64,000 bases of DNA from Rhodoferax sp. (GCA_008015235.1 SSFF01000015.1:195065-259064); one strand, 5' to 3'. Shown: positions 16,040 through 24,956, numbered from the stretch's first letter. The notes: generated from the letters alone by a model not told the origin. Made by a program: numbers and translations.

Positions 16040-18801
16040 GTACAGAAAAAATCGTGCGCACAGTGGCTGGGCGCCTGAGCCTGCGCGAGCCGCAAGCCGT
16101 TAGCCTGGAACGATTGCGCATCGCGCTGGAATCAGTGCCAGCGTTGCGTGACTCGAAAGCGCGCTCAGCGGAAGAACTGAAGGCCATGCAGGAAGCTCTG
16201 AAAGCTGAGTTTCCGAAGTTGACAGACTTCGAGCGCGACTTTCCGTCCTTGTGCTTTGCGCTGGCAACGGGTGTCGGCAAGACGCGCCTGATGGGAGCGT
16301 TCATCAGCTACCTGCATGCAGCCTACGGCTACAAGCACTTCTTTGTGCTGGCGCCGAACCTCACGATCTACGACAAGCTGATCCGGGACTTCAGTGACAC
16401 AACCGGGCCGAAGTACGTCTTCAAGGGCATTGCGGACTTTGCCGTTGAAGCCCCGGAGGTGATTACGGGCGAGACCTACGAACAAAAGGGTGACTTGGTT
16501 TCACAGGCGATTGATGCGCCCGTTCAGATCAACATCTTCAACATCTCGAAGATCAATTCGGAGGTTCGTGGCGGCAAAGCACCGAAGATCAAGCGGCTTT
16601 CTGAATACCTCGGTCAAAGTTATTTTGAGTACCTGGCTGGTTTGCCAGACCTCGTACTCATCATGGACGAGTCGCACCGCTACCGTGCCAGTGCCGGAAT
16701 ACGGGCACTAAACGAGCTGAAACCGTTGCTGGGCCTTGAACTGACGGCGACACCCTTCACTGAAGGAACGAGAGGCCCGGTACCGTTCAAGAACGTGGTG
16801 ATGGACTATCCCTTGGCGCTCGCCATCGAAGACGGCTTCGTCAAAGAGCCCGCCGTGGTGACGCAGCAGAACTTCAACCCTGCTGACCACAGTGCGGAGC
16901 AATTGGAGCGCATCAAGCTCATGGACGGCATCCGTGTTCATGAAGAAACCAAGGTGCATCTGCTGACCTATGCAGAGCAGACCGGCCAGAAGCCCGTGAA
17001 GCCGTTCATGCTGGTGATCGCCCGCGACACCACCCATGCTGCCGCACTGTTGGGCACGATAGAAGGCCTGTTTGATGGGCAATACAAGGGCAAGGTGATT
17101 CAGGTCGATAGCAGCAAATCTGGCGCGGAAGAGGAAGAAATGATCCGTCGCCTGCTGCTGGTGGAGAGCTACACCGAGCCGACCGAAATCGTGATTCACG
17201 TCAATATGCTGAAAGAAGGCTGGGACGTGACAAACCTCTACACCATTGTTCCGTTACGAGCGGCCAATGCGCGTACCTTGATCGAGCAATCCATTGGGCG
17301 TGGTCTGCGTTTGCCCTATGGCCGCAAGACCGGTGTTGAGGTGGTGGATCGCCTGAACATCATCGCGCATGATAGGTTTAAGGAAGTCATCGACGAGGCG
17401 GGCAAAGGCGACTCGCCGATTCGTCTGAAAGAACTGAAGCTGGAGCCGACTGATAACAACGGAAACCGGTTGACTAGCCTTTCAGTGCCATCCAACACGT
17501 CAGTGATGCTCGGAATTTCTGGCGTAAAGGGTTCCGGCGCCGATGGCGCGGCAGTTGTCTCCTCAGGATATGGGCAAGGTGCAGGCGGCTCGGCCCAATC
17601 ACCTGCGGTAGTTTTCACCGGCGAAGAACGCCGAATCGCCATGGTAGCCATGGATGCCGTTGCAGAGTTGGGCAAGAATCGAACCCTTGTACCCACCAGC
17701 ACGGCGTTAGGCACAGCCAGCGTCCAAGAGAAGCTGACCCAATTGGTCATGGAACGACTGGTGCCGCAACAAGGCGAGTTGCTGGACACCATGTCCTCCA
17801 ACGTCGAGGCTGTGGCCGAAGTGGTGAAGAAGTCAGTCGAGGTCTTTATCGACCAGACCATCGACATTCCGCGCATTACCGTTGTGCCGATTGGTCCGGT
17901 AAAGGGCGGCTATCGTAGCTTCACGCTGGATGTGTCGCGGATGAACTACCAAGCGACAGACCAACAACTGGTGTCGCAAGGTCTGCAATCAGGCCGTCAA
18001 CTGACCTACGGCGAGGCCGCCGTGATCGAAGAGACCCGTCTTGAAGACTACATCGTCCGCGAACTCATCAACTACGATGACGTGTCCTATGACGATCATG
18101 CTGATCTGATCTATGAACTCGCCGGTCAGGCAGTGGCGCATTTTCGCAGCAAGCAGCCTGACGACGCCGCAGTTCACAACATCTTGGGCAACCATGGGCG
18201 TGCCATCGCGGAGAACATCCATCTTCAAATGGCGAAGCACTATGAGGAAGATTCAGCCGGTTCTGAGGTCATCGTCAGCCAAGGCTTCATGCCTTTGAAG
18301 CCCTGCGCCTTCACGGCGAAAGATGATGTTAAGCCTCTGCATTGGACACCTGACGACAAGCGCACCATCGGTCAGTATGTCTATGGCGGCTTTCAGCGTT
18401 GCGCCTACGCGTTTCAGAAGTTCCATTCGGACACCGAGCGCATCTTGGCCACTGTGCTGGAACGCGAAGCACGCCGCTGGTTCCGGCCGGTGTCGGGCCA
18501 GTTCAACATCTATTACCGGTCTGGCGTGAATCAACCTGAGTACATCCCTGATTTCGTGGTGGCGTTAGAAGACATCACGCTGATGATCGAGACGAAGAAG
18601 GCCAAAGAAGTTTCTGAGGCCCAAGAGTCTGAAACCGACGTTAAGGCGAAAGCGGATCAAGCCGTGGTTTGGTGCAAGAACGCTTCTGATTACGCGCTTA
18701 AGGTCGGCGGAAAGCCTTGGGCATATCTATTGGTCCCGCACGATGCAGTGGCGCCAAACGTCACCCTGCAGGGTTTAAGGTCGCGTTTTCAGATGAGCTG
18801 A
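16036..18801 (+). CDS. Type III restriction Res-like helicase-nuclease
   Basis: The 921-residue protein has a superfamily 2 helicase core: Walker A ATGVGKT at about 77-83, DESHR near 210, LTATP near 235, and motif VI QSIGRGLRLPYG at about 415-426. The C-terminus carries a PD-(D/E)XK nuclease signature: PDFVV near 837 and E-T-K-K near 851. It resembles type III Res subunits and a related family I recall as BPTD_3080 (unverified). With the methylase at 11511 it would be the ATP-dependent cleavage arm. It overlaps the ATPase stop by four bases and is the last gene before a strong terminator. Confidence 0.9.
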   Translation: MSTEKIVRTVAGRLSLREPQAVSLERLRIALESVPALRDSKARSAEELKAMQEALKAEFPKLTDFERDFPSLCFALATGVGKTRLMGAFISYLHAAYGYKHFFVLAPNLTIYDKLIRDFSDTTGPKYVFKGIADFAVEAPEVITGETYEQKGDLVSQAIDAPVQINIFNISKINSEVRGGKAPKIKRLSEYLGQSYFEYLAGLPDLVLIMDESHRYRASAGIRALNELKPLLGLELTATPFTEGTRGPVPFKNVVMDYPLALAIEDGFVKEPAVVTQQNFNPADHSAEQLERIKLMDGIRVHEETKVHLLTYAEQTGQKPVKPFMLVIARDTTHAAALLGTIEGLFDGQYKGKVIQVDSSKSGAEEEEMIRRLLLVESYTEPTEIVIHVNMLKEGWDVTNLYTIVPLRAANARTLIEQSIGRGLRLPYGRKTGVEVVDRLNIIAHDRFKEVIDEAGKGDSPIRLKELKLEPTDNNGNRLTSLSVPSNTSVMLGISGVKGSGADGAAVVSSGYGQGAGGSAQSPAVVFTGEERRIAMVAMDAVAELGKNRTLVPTSTALGTASVQEKLTQLVMERLVPQQGELLDTMSSNVEAVAEVVKKSVEVFIDQTIDIPRITVVPIGPVKGGYRSFTLDVSRMNYQATDQQLVSQGLQSGRQLTYGEAAVIEETRLEDYIVRELINYDDVSYDDHADLIYELAGQAVAHFRSKQPDDAAVHNILGNHGRAIAENIHLQMAKHYEEDSAGSEVIVSQGFMPLKPCAFTAKDDVKPLHWTPDDKRTIGQYVYGGFQRCAYAFQKFHSDTERILATVLEREARRWFRPVSGQFNIYYRSGVNQPEYIPDFVVALEDITLMIETKKAKEVSEAQESETDVKAKADQAVVWCKNASDYALKVGGKPWAYLLVPHDAVAPNVTLQGLRSRFQMS

Positions 18802-18884
18802 TTAAACGAGGTTTCTGGACAATTCATCCACGCAAAGTTATTTCGAGCTGGTTCTGTTTGAGGGTGCCTGATAAATTTTAAATA

Positions 18885-18907
18885 GCACGGCACATGGTGC
18901 GCCGTGC
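18885..18907. other. Inverted repeat after the defence operon
   Basis: Perfect seven-base arms GCACGGC and GCCGTGC are separated by nine bases. No T run follows, so this is not an intrinsic terminator. It may be a transcript-end stabilising hairpin or a protein site. Confidence 0.35.
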
Positions 18908-18942
18908 CACGCCGCTCATCAGTCAAGCGCGAATTCCTCACC

Positions 18943-18978
18943 AAAAGCCAAGGTGCTAACCCACCTTGGCTTTTTTAT
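18943..18978 (+). terminator. Rho-independent terminator of the defence operon
   Basis: A 13-base perfect stem (18943-18955 with 18962-18974) with a six-base loop ends in a run of Ts. It is the first intrinsic terminator on the plus strand after 5947, so 6011-18801 can be one transcript. Confidence 0.88.
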
Positions 18979-19034
18979 TTCTGGTGTTCGGTATTTGCGT
19001 TTGAAGGCGGCCCATTCAACACTGGAGAAATATC

Positions 19035-19340
19035 ATGTGCAAAGCAAATCAGGCTGCCACAAAAGATTCAAAGCCGAAATTTTCACTGGGCCATATTACG
19101 GCCACGCGAGGCGTCTTTGAGCATCTCGAACGTCATGGCGTTAATGCCAGCGAATATCTTGATCGCCATGTTAGGGGCGATTGGGGTGATATTCCGCCAG
19201 AGGATGCCGCCGAAAATGAGTTCGCCGTCAATCGCCGGTTGCGCTTGCTTTCCAGCTACATGATTGCTGGTGAGCGAGTCTGGATTATCACTGAGGCTGA
19301 CAGAAGCGTGTCCACGCTACTTTTTCCGAGCGAGTACTGA
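19035..19340 (+). CDS. Conserved mobile-element protein of unknown function
   Basis: The 101-residue protein starts at ATG 19035 with GGAGA upstream. Its C-terminal half (LDRHVRGDWGDIPPEDAAEN, then RRLRLLSSYMIAG and VWIITEADRSVSTLLFP) matches a small protein family I have seen often on plasmids and integrative elements, with no assigned function. It has no signal peptide or membrane segment. It is flanked by terminators on both sides, so it is transcribed alone. Confidence 0.72.
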   Translation: MCKANQAATKDSKPKFSLGHITATRGVFEHLERHGVNASEYLDRHVRGDWGDIPPEDAAENEFAVNRRLRLLSSYMIAGERVWIITEADRSVSTLLFPSEY

Positions 19341-19378
19341 GGGCTCGGCGAGCATTAACGCCCTGTGACAAACTTTTT

Positions 19379-19404
19379 GCCGCACGACTTGTGCGGCTTT
19401 TTTT
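19379..19404 (+). terminator. Rho-independent terminator
   Basis: The stem GCCGCAC/GTGCGGC with five-base loop is followed by seven Ts, just after the 101-residue mobile-element gene. Confidence 0.85.
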
Positions 19405-19472
19405 CACCGCTTGGCGTCGGCACATTCAATATGTGTCGGCGTCAGCGGCAACCGAAAAAAGCGAGTGAACCA

Positions 19473-20405
19473 ATGAGCAAAAACACACCTTCCAAGCCGG
19501 ATTTCGGCAAGCCGCTGGAGGAAATGACGGCTGCTGACTTTGAGCGTGCGTCCCGCGCCGCCTCCACGCGCAGGGAGAATGCCAAGGACGTTCGATACTT
19601 CGTGCAGCAGGGCGGTGAATTACCGGCCTCCCCCGCCGTTATGGTGGCTTGGCTGACCAAAGTTGCCAGCCAGTTAGCCCCGGCCACTATTCAGCGGCGC
19701 ATGGTGTCGGTGGGGCAATGGCACAGAGAAAACGGCTATCCATCGCCGCTGGATGATCCGCAAGTCAAAAGGGTATTCTCCGGCATTGGCCGAACGGTGG
19801 GATTAGCGCAGCGCACCGTCGCACCGTTGGTGCGGGATGACTTACTGGCGGTGTTGGCGGCAGTTGAGCGGCAGAAACCAATGCGAGCGGCCAGAGATTC
19901 GGCTTTGCTGCTGGTGATGTTTTGTGCAGCTTTGCGGCGCGGCTCTGCCATCAATGTGCGAGTGGAGGACATTACCGAGCATCAACTCGGAATCGACTTG
20001 ATTCTGCGGCGGAGCAAAACCGATCAAGCCGGCAAGGGGCTGATCGTCAGCATCCCATATGCCCAGGGATCAAAATGCCCAGTCAAGGCCATCGCAAAGT
20101 GGCGCGAGATTTCTGGAATCACCACCGGCTATCTGTTCCGCAGCGTCAACAGGCACGATCAGGTTGGAAATGACAAGCTGCACGCCGACTCCGTGTGCCG
20201 GATCGTCAAGCATGCCGTCAAACTCGCCGGTCTGGACGAAAGCAAATACAGCTCGCACTCCGCACGGGCGGGATTCGTGACCTCCGCCGCCTCCGCACAG
20301 ATGCCGTTGGCTGAGATTGCGCAGGTCACCAAGCATCGAGGGATGCAGAGCCTGCAACGCTACCTGCGCGTGGTGGATCAGCGCAGGACGAAATCTTTGC
20401 TATGA
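19473..20405 (+). CDS. Second tyrosine recombinase/integrase-like protein inside the island
   Basis: The start at ATG 19473 (MSKNTPSKPD) is chosen because the upstream in-frame stretch runs through a terminator. The 310-residue protein has a SAM-like N-terminal core-binding domain (about 20-115) and a catalytic domain. The Arg is in FCAALRRGSAINV, H-x-x-R is HSARAG, the second His is in TKHRGMQSLQ, and the Tyr is in QRYLRV. It is more like phage/plasmid resolvase-type recombinases than the island integrase at 23808. It may resolve multimers or be the remnant of a nested element. It ends 16 bases from a convergent antitoxin gene. Confidence 0.88.
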   Translation: MSKNTPSKPDFGKPLEEMTAADFERASRAASTRRENAKDVRYFVQQGGELPASPAVMVAWLTKVASQLAPATIQRRMVSVGQWHRENGYPSPLDDPQVKRVFSGIGRTVGLAQRTVAPLVRDDLLAVLAAVERQKPMRAARDSALLLVMFCAALRRGSAINVRVEDITEHQLGIDLILRRSKTDQAGKGLIVSIPYAQGSKCPVKAIAKWREISGITTGYLFRSVNRHDQVGNDKLHADSVCRIVKHAVKLAGLDESKYSSHSARAGFVTSAASAQMPLAEIAQVTKHRGMQSLQRYLRVVDQRRTKSLL

Positions 20406-20421
20406 GTAGCAGGCGGCGCAA

Positions 20422-20637
20422 TCACCACTCCGTCGCCGCCTGCTCGGCGGGCTCTTCCGGTGTTCGGTCACCACTCGCTGCGTCAGCAGGAATGCACTTC
20501 TTCGGAATGATCTGGATCGTTCCGTCGTCCCTCAAGCGGATGCGCACCCAATCACCGGCAGCCAGGCCGGCCGATTCCATCAGAGCAGACGGTATACGGC
20601 AGCCCACCGAGTGGCCCCACTTGGTCAGTTTCTGCAT
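20422..20637 (-). CDS. AbrB/MazE-type (SpoVT-AbrB) antitoxin-like protein, orphan
   Basis: The start at 20637 (MQKLTKWGHSVGCRIP) gives 71 residues. The N-terminal 45 residues follow the SpoVT-AbrB swapped-hairpin pattern: W-G-H-S-V-G-x-R-I-P, then GDWVRIRLRDDGTIQI. The rest is an acidic Ala/Glu/Pro tail. No MazF, PIN or other toxin gene is adjacent; both neighbours read the other way or are recombinases. It may regulate the promoter region at 20640-20908 or be a leftover antitoxin. Confidence 0.72.
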   Translation of the reverse strand: MQKLTKWGHSVGCRIPSALMESAGLAAGDWVRIRLRDDGTIQIIPKKCIPADAASGDRTPEEPAEQAATEW

Positions 20638-20734
20638 CTTGCACTCCGTGTAAACAATGTATAGCCATGAAATTGTCGGAGTCGCTGGCGTTGGTGACGC
20701 CGTGCCGCGAGCGGCCATGCTCGGTGCCGAGCGG

Positions 20735-20826
20735 TGGCTCCTACATGCCAATCACAGACTGGCTCCTATATGCCGGTCGGTGACAGGTGTCACCGGAAGT
20801 GCATCGGCTGTAGCGCGGGGGCGCTA
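20735..20826. promoter_or_regulatory. Repeat-rich control region upstream of 20909
   Basis: Two direct repeats TGGCTCCTAYATGCC lie at 20735-20749 and 20760-20774, start to start 25 bases. An eight-base-arm palindrome CGGTGACA-GG-TGTCACCG follows at 20778-20795. Another inverted repeat TAGCGC-N4-GCGCTA is at 20811-20826. Such density suggests iteron-like binding sites or a regulatory switch controlling the excisionase-like and replication-like genes downstream. Confidence 0.5.
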
Positions 20827-20908
20827 AATCCGGTACCGAAAAAAACGTCCAAAGCCAAGAATCTTCACAACTGAGAGCACGGTGCTTTCAGTCTTACTTG
20901 GAGGTTCT

Positions 20909-21556
20909 ATGAAACTTGAAAAGCCTTTGGCTATCCCCCCGATCTTTGGTCAATCCCTGTATCCGGACACCGACCTCCCCCCGGTGTCCATTCTCAAATA
21001 TCAAGGTCTCAAAGGGGTGGTTCTGAGCCATATCATGGCGACCGATCCTAATACCGACGTGAGGCCGCTGATGGTGCGGGACATCCAAGGTAAGGAGTTG
21101 TCGGACAAGCAGAAAATTGCGCTGGAAAAAGCCCGCTTGGTGGCATTGCAGACGCTGTCCACTATTGGTCAAGACATCCTGGAACGGAATCTGACCACGT
21201 TCATCGTGACTCGCCAAATTAGGCCGCTCACGAAAGATCGATTGGCGCGCCGCAAGTCTCGCAAGAACGATTCGGAGGAAAGCGACAACGCATTCGCTTT
21301 GTCCAAGGGCTGGCTGACTGTCCCGCAGGCGGCAAAACGCTTTCCTTTCACGGAAGGGGCTATCCGTCACATGATTTTTCAGGCCGAAGCCTACGTCAGA
21401 GTGAAGAAGCGTCCGTCGAAAGCGAGTTCGACCAAGAAGAAGCCTTACGTCCCCGATGGCTTCCTCGACGTGATCGTGAGGATTCCCAATAAGCGCCGGG
21501 TTTTTCTCGATGAGAAGAAGTTCGCCGCATGGATGTCGCAATCGCAGGGTGCTTAA
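20909..21556 (+). CDS. Excisionase/regulator-like protein of the island
   Basis: The start at ATG 20909 has GGAGG seven bases upstream. The 215-residue product has an N-terminal region of unknown fold. The C-terminal part contains a helix-turn-helix-like segment, LTVPQAAKRFPFTEGAIRHM, followed by a basic linker and RRVFLDEKKFAAWM. This is a MerR/excisionase-style arrangement in which the wing ends with 'D-E-K-K-F-A-A-W'. It lies between a repeat-rich control region and the putative replication gene. Role as excisionase or transcription regulator is inferred. Confidence 0.55.
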   Translation: MKLEKPLAIPPIFGQSLYPDTDLPPVSILKYQGLKGVVLSHIMATDPNTDVRPLMVRDIQGKELSDKQKIALEKARLVALQTLSTIGQDILERNLTTFIVTRQIRPLTKDRLARRKSRKNDSEESDNAFALSKGWLTVPQAAKRFPFTEGAIRHMIFQAEAYVRVKKRPSKASSTKKKPYVPDGFLDVIVRIPNKRRVFLDEKKFAAWMSQSQGA

Positions 21557-21789
21557 GCCAGTCCGAAGAAACCACTCATTAATTAACCAGCGAAGCTGCT
21601 GTGCTGTCATTGATTAATCGCTAGCTCCAGTTTGTAGCCCTAGAGATTGATGATGTGATTACCAGTCTGGAGCTTATAGGCTTGATAGTCTGTATCCCCA
21701 TTGTGTGTTGCGCGGCCATCGCGTCCGTCACGGACATACGGCCAGGCCAGATGCCCCCCGCACAGGAGCTTCGCGATTGGAGTTCAAAA

Positions 21790-23115
21790 ATGTCTGATCG
21801 TGTGATTTTTATTTTGAAGAATGTACCGGCCATGATTCGCGCCGCGTTCGCTGTGAAAGCTGAAAATTCGGAATTGGGGAAAGGCCCCATCAAGGTGGCC
21901 GAGCCTTCGGCTCTCTACCCGAACGTGTCTTATGCGGTTGAGTGCAAAGGGGACAGCAGCCACGGCGAGGCCGTCGATATCAAGGTCGAAGCCTCTGCAT
22001 CCAATGTTGTCGGCACAAATATCGTCCTGCACAACAATCCGTTTGAGCTGACTCACTCCATCGTCAAGAACATGAATGTGAATCTGAAGCGTGCAGGGTT
22101 CTTGTCGGGGAATCGTGAGCCTTTGAGTATCGCTACTGCCGAGTTGCAAAACGCGGAGTTCACGTATCTCTTCTATTGCGACACTGCGGAGGTGGCCCGA
22201 GACCTGCTGAAGAAGATTGGCTTCCGCATCCATGCCATTCACGGTGAAAAGGCCGTCTCCGTTACCTCGTGCGACCGTGAGACGATTTACGCCAACCATC
22301 TGCCCGAAGGGATGTTGCGGGTCTATATCAAATGGCTGGGGGCCAAGGACACCATTTTGGAGGTGAGCGACGAAGAAGCTCGTGCTTCACTTGAAAGTCT
22401 CGCCCCGCTGCTGGTGCGTATCGAATTTGTCCTGAACGGGCGCACCATCAACAAAGGCATTTCGAGTCCTGATGGTGAACGGACGTTCAATCGCCGCGTC
22501 TCTAGCTGGCTGTTTGACATGGGCAACGCACCCTCTGGCTGGGAGCAGTCTCCGGCAAAGGCCGTATTCGCATTTGTGCGCAAGGCTTTGCGGCTTGATC
22601 GTCCGCTGGCCAGTGAAGCGGTTGCCCCCGAAAGTCTTGATATTCTGAAGCCGTATGCGGAGGTGCTGGCCTGGTACTTCGCTGGCAATGATCCGCGTGA
22701 GCATCCCAACTTCGCGTACCTCGACAAGGATAAGCTCAGCAAACGCTTCTCGGCCTGCAAACAGGAAATCTACAAGGCGGGGCAATTCGACATCACGATT
22801 CCGTGGGAGAAGGCTCAAGTCCTCGCAGTCGATGGCCTGAGCGAACTGCTCACCTTTGAGAACCGTTTTCGCGTTGCGCGGTCGCTCCGCCCCCACACCT
22901 TTACGCCGGAGGGGGTGGCGAAAGCCAATGGGAAGCTGTCTGCGCTGTATGCCGGTGATGAGAGTGGTGCCAACGTTGAGGATGGCGAGTGGGAAGTGTC
23001 CCGCCCCGCTGAGGAGATTGATTTTGGCGAGCCGAATCGCAAAGGCCCGCCCAAGCCTGTCTCCGCAACGCCGGTTTTCCAACGCACCAAGCTCGGCTTT
23101 CGTGTCCCTCGCTGA
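21790..23115 (+). CDS. Possible replication initiator (phage/plasmid II/X-like), low confidence
   Basis: The ATG at 21790 is chosen for TTGGAG eight bases upstream. The longer frame from 21655 begins with an unlikely hydrophobic leader. The protein is 441 residues. The region at about 140-230 (YLFYCDTAEVARDLL, MLRVYIKWLGAKD, LLVRIEFVLNGRTI) resembles the core of filamentous-phage gene II/X-type rolling-circle replication proteins, but I cannot assign catalytic Tyr residues with certainty. It lies beside the excisionase-like gene and before the integrase, the usual place for an element's replication gene. It is otherwise unassigned. Confidence 0.5.
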   Translation: MSDRVIFILKNVPAMIRAAFAVKAENSELGKGPIKVAEPSALYPNVSYAVECKGDSSHGEAVDIKVEASASNVVGTNIVLHNNPFELTHSIVKNMNVNLKRAGFLSGNREPLSIATAELQNAEFTYLFYCDTAEVARDLLKKIGFRIHAIHGEKAVSVTSCDRETIYANHLPEGMLRVYIKWLGAKDTILEVSDEEARASLESLAPLLVRIEFVLNGRTINKGISSPDGERTFNRRVSSWLFDMGNAPSGWEQSPAKAVFAFVRKALRLDRPLASEAVAPESLDILKPYAEVLAWYFAGNDPREHPNFAYLDKDKLSKRFSACKQEIYKAGQFDITIPWEKAQVLAVDGLSELLTFENRFRVARSLRPHTFTPEGVAKANGKLSALYAGDESGANVEDGEWEVSRPAEEIDFGEPNRKGPPKPVSATPVFQRTKLGFRVPR

Positions 23116-23122
23116 ATGCGCC

Positions 23123-23821
23123 TCAGTCTCGGGACTTCTTGCTGACCTCGCTGCGGTCTTCGATGTAGTCCCGAGACACGAGTTTCAGATAGCCCTTTTC
23201 CTCAATCAACGACTTGGCACGCTGTCGCAGGTCATTGATTCTTTTGCGGGCGGCATCAGGATCGCCTCGGTCTGAAAATGCATCAGGGTCTAGCACCTTC
23301 GCTGCCTCTGTTGGGGTAACGCTGCCATAGGTCAGGGCGTCGTAGACGCGCAGCGCCTCGAAGAGGCCCCGGCGATTGACGCGTACGTCGGCAGGTTTCA
23401 GCCCGAATTCCCGCATGTAGTCCAACAAGACCTCACGAGCAGCACCCAACTGCGCCTCTATCGCTGACAGGCCCGCTGTGGTCACGTTGTTCAGATCGAA
23501 CACCAAAGCGACCTCATGCTGTTTGAGCACCACCTTGTATTCCTTGTCACCGTCCTCGGCGGCTTCGTACTCGCGGAACGCCTCGCTGAGCCAGAGACAG
23601 CCGCCCGCGCTGTGATACCCCTCCTTGTACGGCTTGAACTCCCCCAGCCCCCAACTGCGCGCCATCTGTTGCTTGGCCCTTGCGGAGGCCTCGGCCAGCT
23701 CATCGCATTGACGCTGAAACTCCGGGTTGCGGCGCAAAAACTCCCACGCCCAGACGCGAAACGGCCATGCCTCCGGTGTCTTGGGGTAGGACTCCGGCTG
23801 AGTCCAGTCAGGCCGTGCCAT
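23123..23821 (-). CDS. DUF6499-type 'transcriptional regulator domain' protein
   Basis: The 232-residue protein begins ARPDWTQPESYPKTPEAWPF, then VWAWEFLRRNPEFQ. This N-terminal motif is common to small regulators on integrative elements of proteobacteria. The middle is helical with VALVFDLNNVTTAGLSAIEAQL, followed by a helix-rich C-terminus with basic ends. It overlaps the integrase gene by 14 bases on the same strand, downstream of it, so it is co-transcribed with the integrase. Function is inferred to be regulation of integration or excision. Confidence 0.65.
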   Translation of the reverse strand: MARPDWTQPESYPKTPEAWPFRVWAWEFLRRNPEFQRQCDELAEASARAKQQMARSWGLGEFKPYKEGYHSAGGCLWLSEAFREYEAAEDGDKEYKVVLKQHEVALVFDLNNVTTAGLSAIEAQLGAAREVLLDYMREFGLKPADVRVNRRGLFEALRVYDALTYGSVTPTEAAKVLDPDAFSDRGDPDAARKRINDLRQRAKSLIEEKGYLKLVSRDYIEDRSEVSKKSRD

Positions 23822-24956
23822 CGTCAGCCTCCTTCTGCTTCACTGGCGCAGCACCGAGGCGTGACTGGTGCATTCTTTCCAGTACCTTGGAGATGTGCGC
23901 CTTGCTCAGGTGCGCGTACCGCTTCACCATCTGAAGGTCTTTGTGGCCCAGCACTTCGGCGATTTCCGGGGCCGTTGCGCCCTCCATCGCCAGATAGCTG
24001 GCCGTGGTGTGGCGCAAGTCATGGAAGCGGAAATGCTCGATGCCTGCACGTTCCAGCGCGGTTTCCCAAGACTTGCGCAACTGCACTGGACGATCCTTCG
24101 TGCGCGTACTCGGAAACAGCAGTGCGGCCGAGTTGACCTTGCCGTGATTGGCCTTCTTGTGTGCATCACGCAAGGCCAGCACCGTTTCAAATGCCTTGCC
24201 GGCCAAAGGTACGCCGCGGGGCTCGCTGTTCTTGGTCTGTTCGAGCAGCACCAGGGCCGTCGTATCGCCCTCAAACAGCACGTTGCGCCAGCGCAAGGTC
24301 ATGATCTCGCTGTAGCGCATGCCGGTGCCCACAGCCACCTCTAACACGGTCAGGAGGTACGGGTTCTCTGAGCGTGCAGCTTGCGTGCGCAGGCGCTCCA
24401 ATTCGTCTGCGGACAGATACCGAATACGGTTGTTGCTGACCTTGGGCTTTTTGACCCGCGACATGGGCGACTCTGTCAGCCATTCCCATTCCTTCACCGC
24501 CACGTTGAAGACGTGGGACAGCAAAGCCATGTAGCGCAGTACCGTTGCCGGTGACCGCTTTTTCTCTTTGCCAGTTGGGGTGACGAACGGCTGGGACAGC
24601 AACTCGTCTCGGCATTTCCCGATCAGGGCTGGTGAAACGTCTTGAAGGTTGTAGCGACCGAGCTTGTCCTTCCACCAAGTGAGTTGCGGCCCCTGGTCGC
24701 GCACCCGCTTGGGCTTGAGGGGAATCAGCACGTTCGTCCGATATTCCTCGATTAGCTCGCTCATCAGGCGCTTCTGCGCTACTTTATGCGGGAGCGTCCG
24801 GCCTGTCCTGATCTCAGATTCGGTTTGCTCGGCCCAATGCTTGGCGTCAGTCTTCTTGTCGAAAGTCTGGGTCAAAGGCGGGTGGCCGCTGATCCGAATT
24901 TGAACGTGGTAGGACTTCTTGCCGTTGCGGTCGATGCGTTCTCTGATGCTTGCCAT
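23808..24956 (-). CDS. Tyrosine recombinase integrase of the tRNA-Thr island
   Basis: This is a 382-residue phage-type integrase. An N-terminal arm-binding domain (SIRERIDRNGKKSYHVQIRI) is followed by a SAM-like core-binding domain (about 65-165). The catalytic residues are Arg in GTGMRYSEI, Lys in EQTKNSEPR, H-x-x-R in HDLRHTTA, His in LGHKD and Tyr in VKRYAHLS. It is the gene nearest to the broken tRNA-Thr and reads away from it. The likely core site is the anticodon loop, and possible arm-type repeats lie upstream at 25046-25063. Confidence 0.95.
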   Translation of the reverse strand: MASIRERIDRNGKKSYHVQIRISGHPPLTQTFDKKTDAKHWAEQTESEIRTGRTLPHKVAQKRLMSELIEEYRTNVLIPLKPKRVRDQGPQLTWWKDKLGRYNLQDVSPALIGKCRDELLSQPFVTPTGKEKKRSPATVLRYMALLSHVFNVAVKEWEWLTESPMSRVKKPKVSNNRIRYLSADELERLRTQAARSENPYLLTVLEVAVGTGMRYSEIMTLRWRNVLFEGDTTALVLLEQTKNSEPRGVPLAGKAFETVLALRDAHKKANHGKVNSAALLFPSTRTKDRPVQLRKSWETALERAGIEHFRFHDLRHTTASYLAMEGATAPEIAEVLGHKDLQMVKRYAHLSKAHISKVLERMHQSRLGAAPVKQKEADDGTA

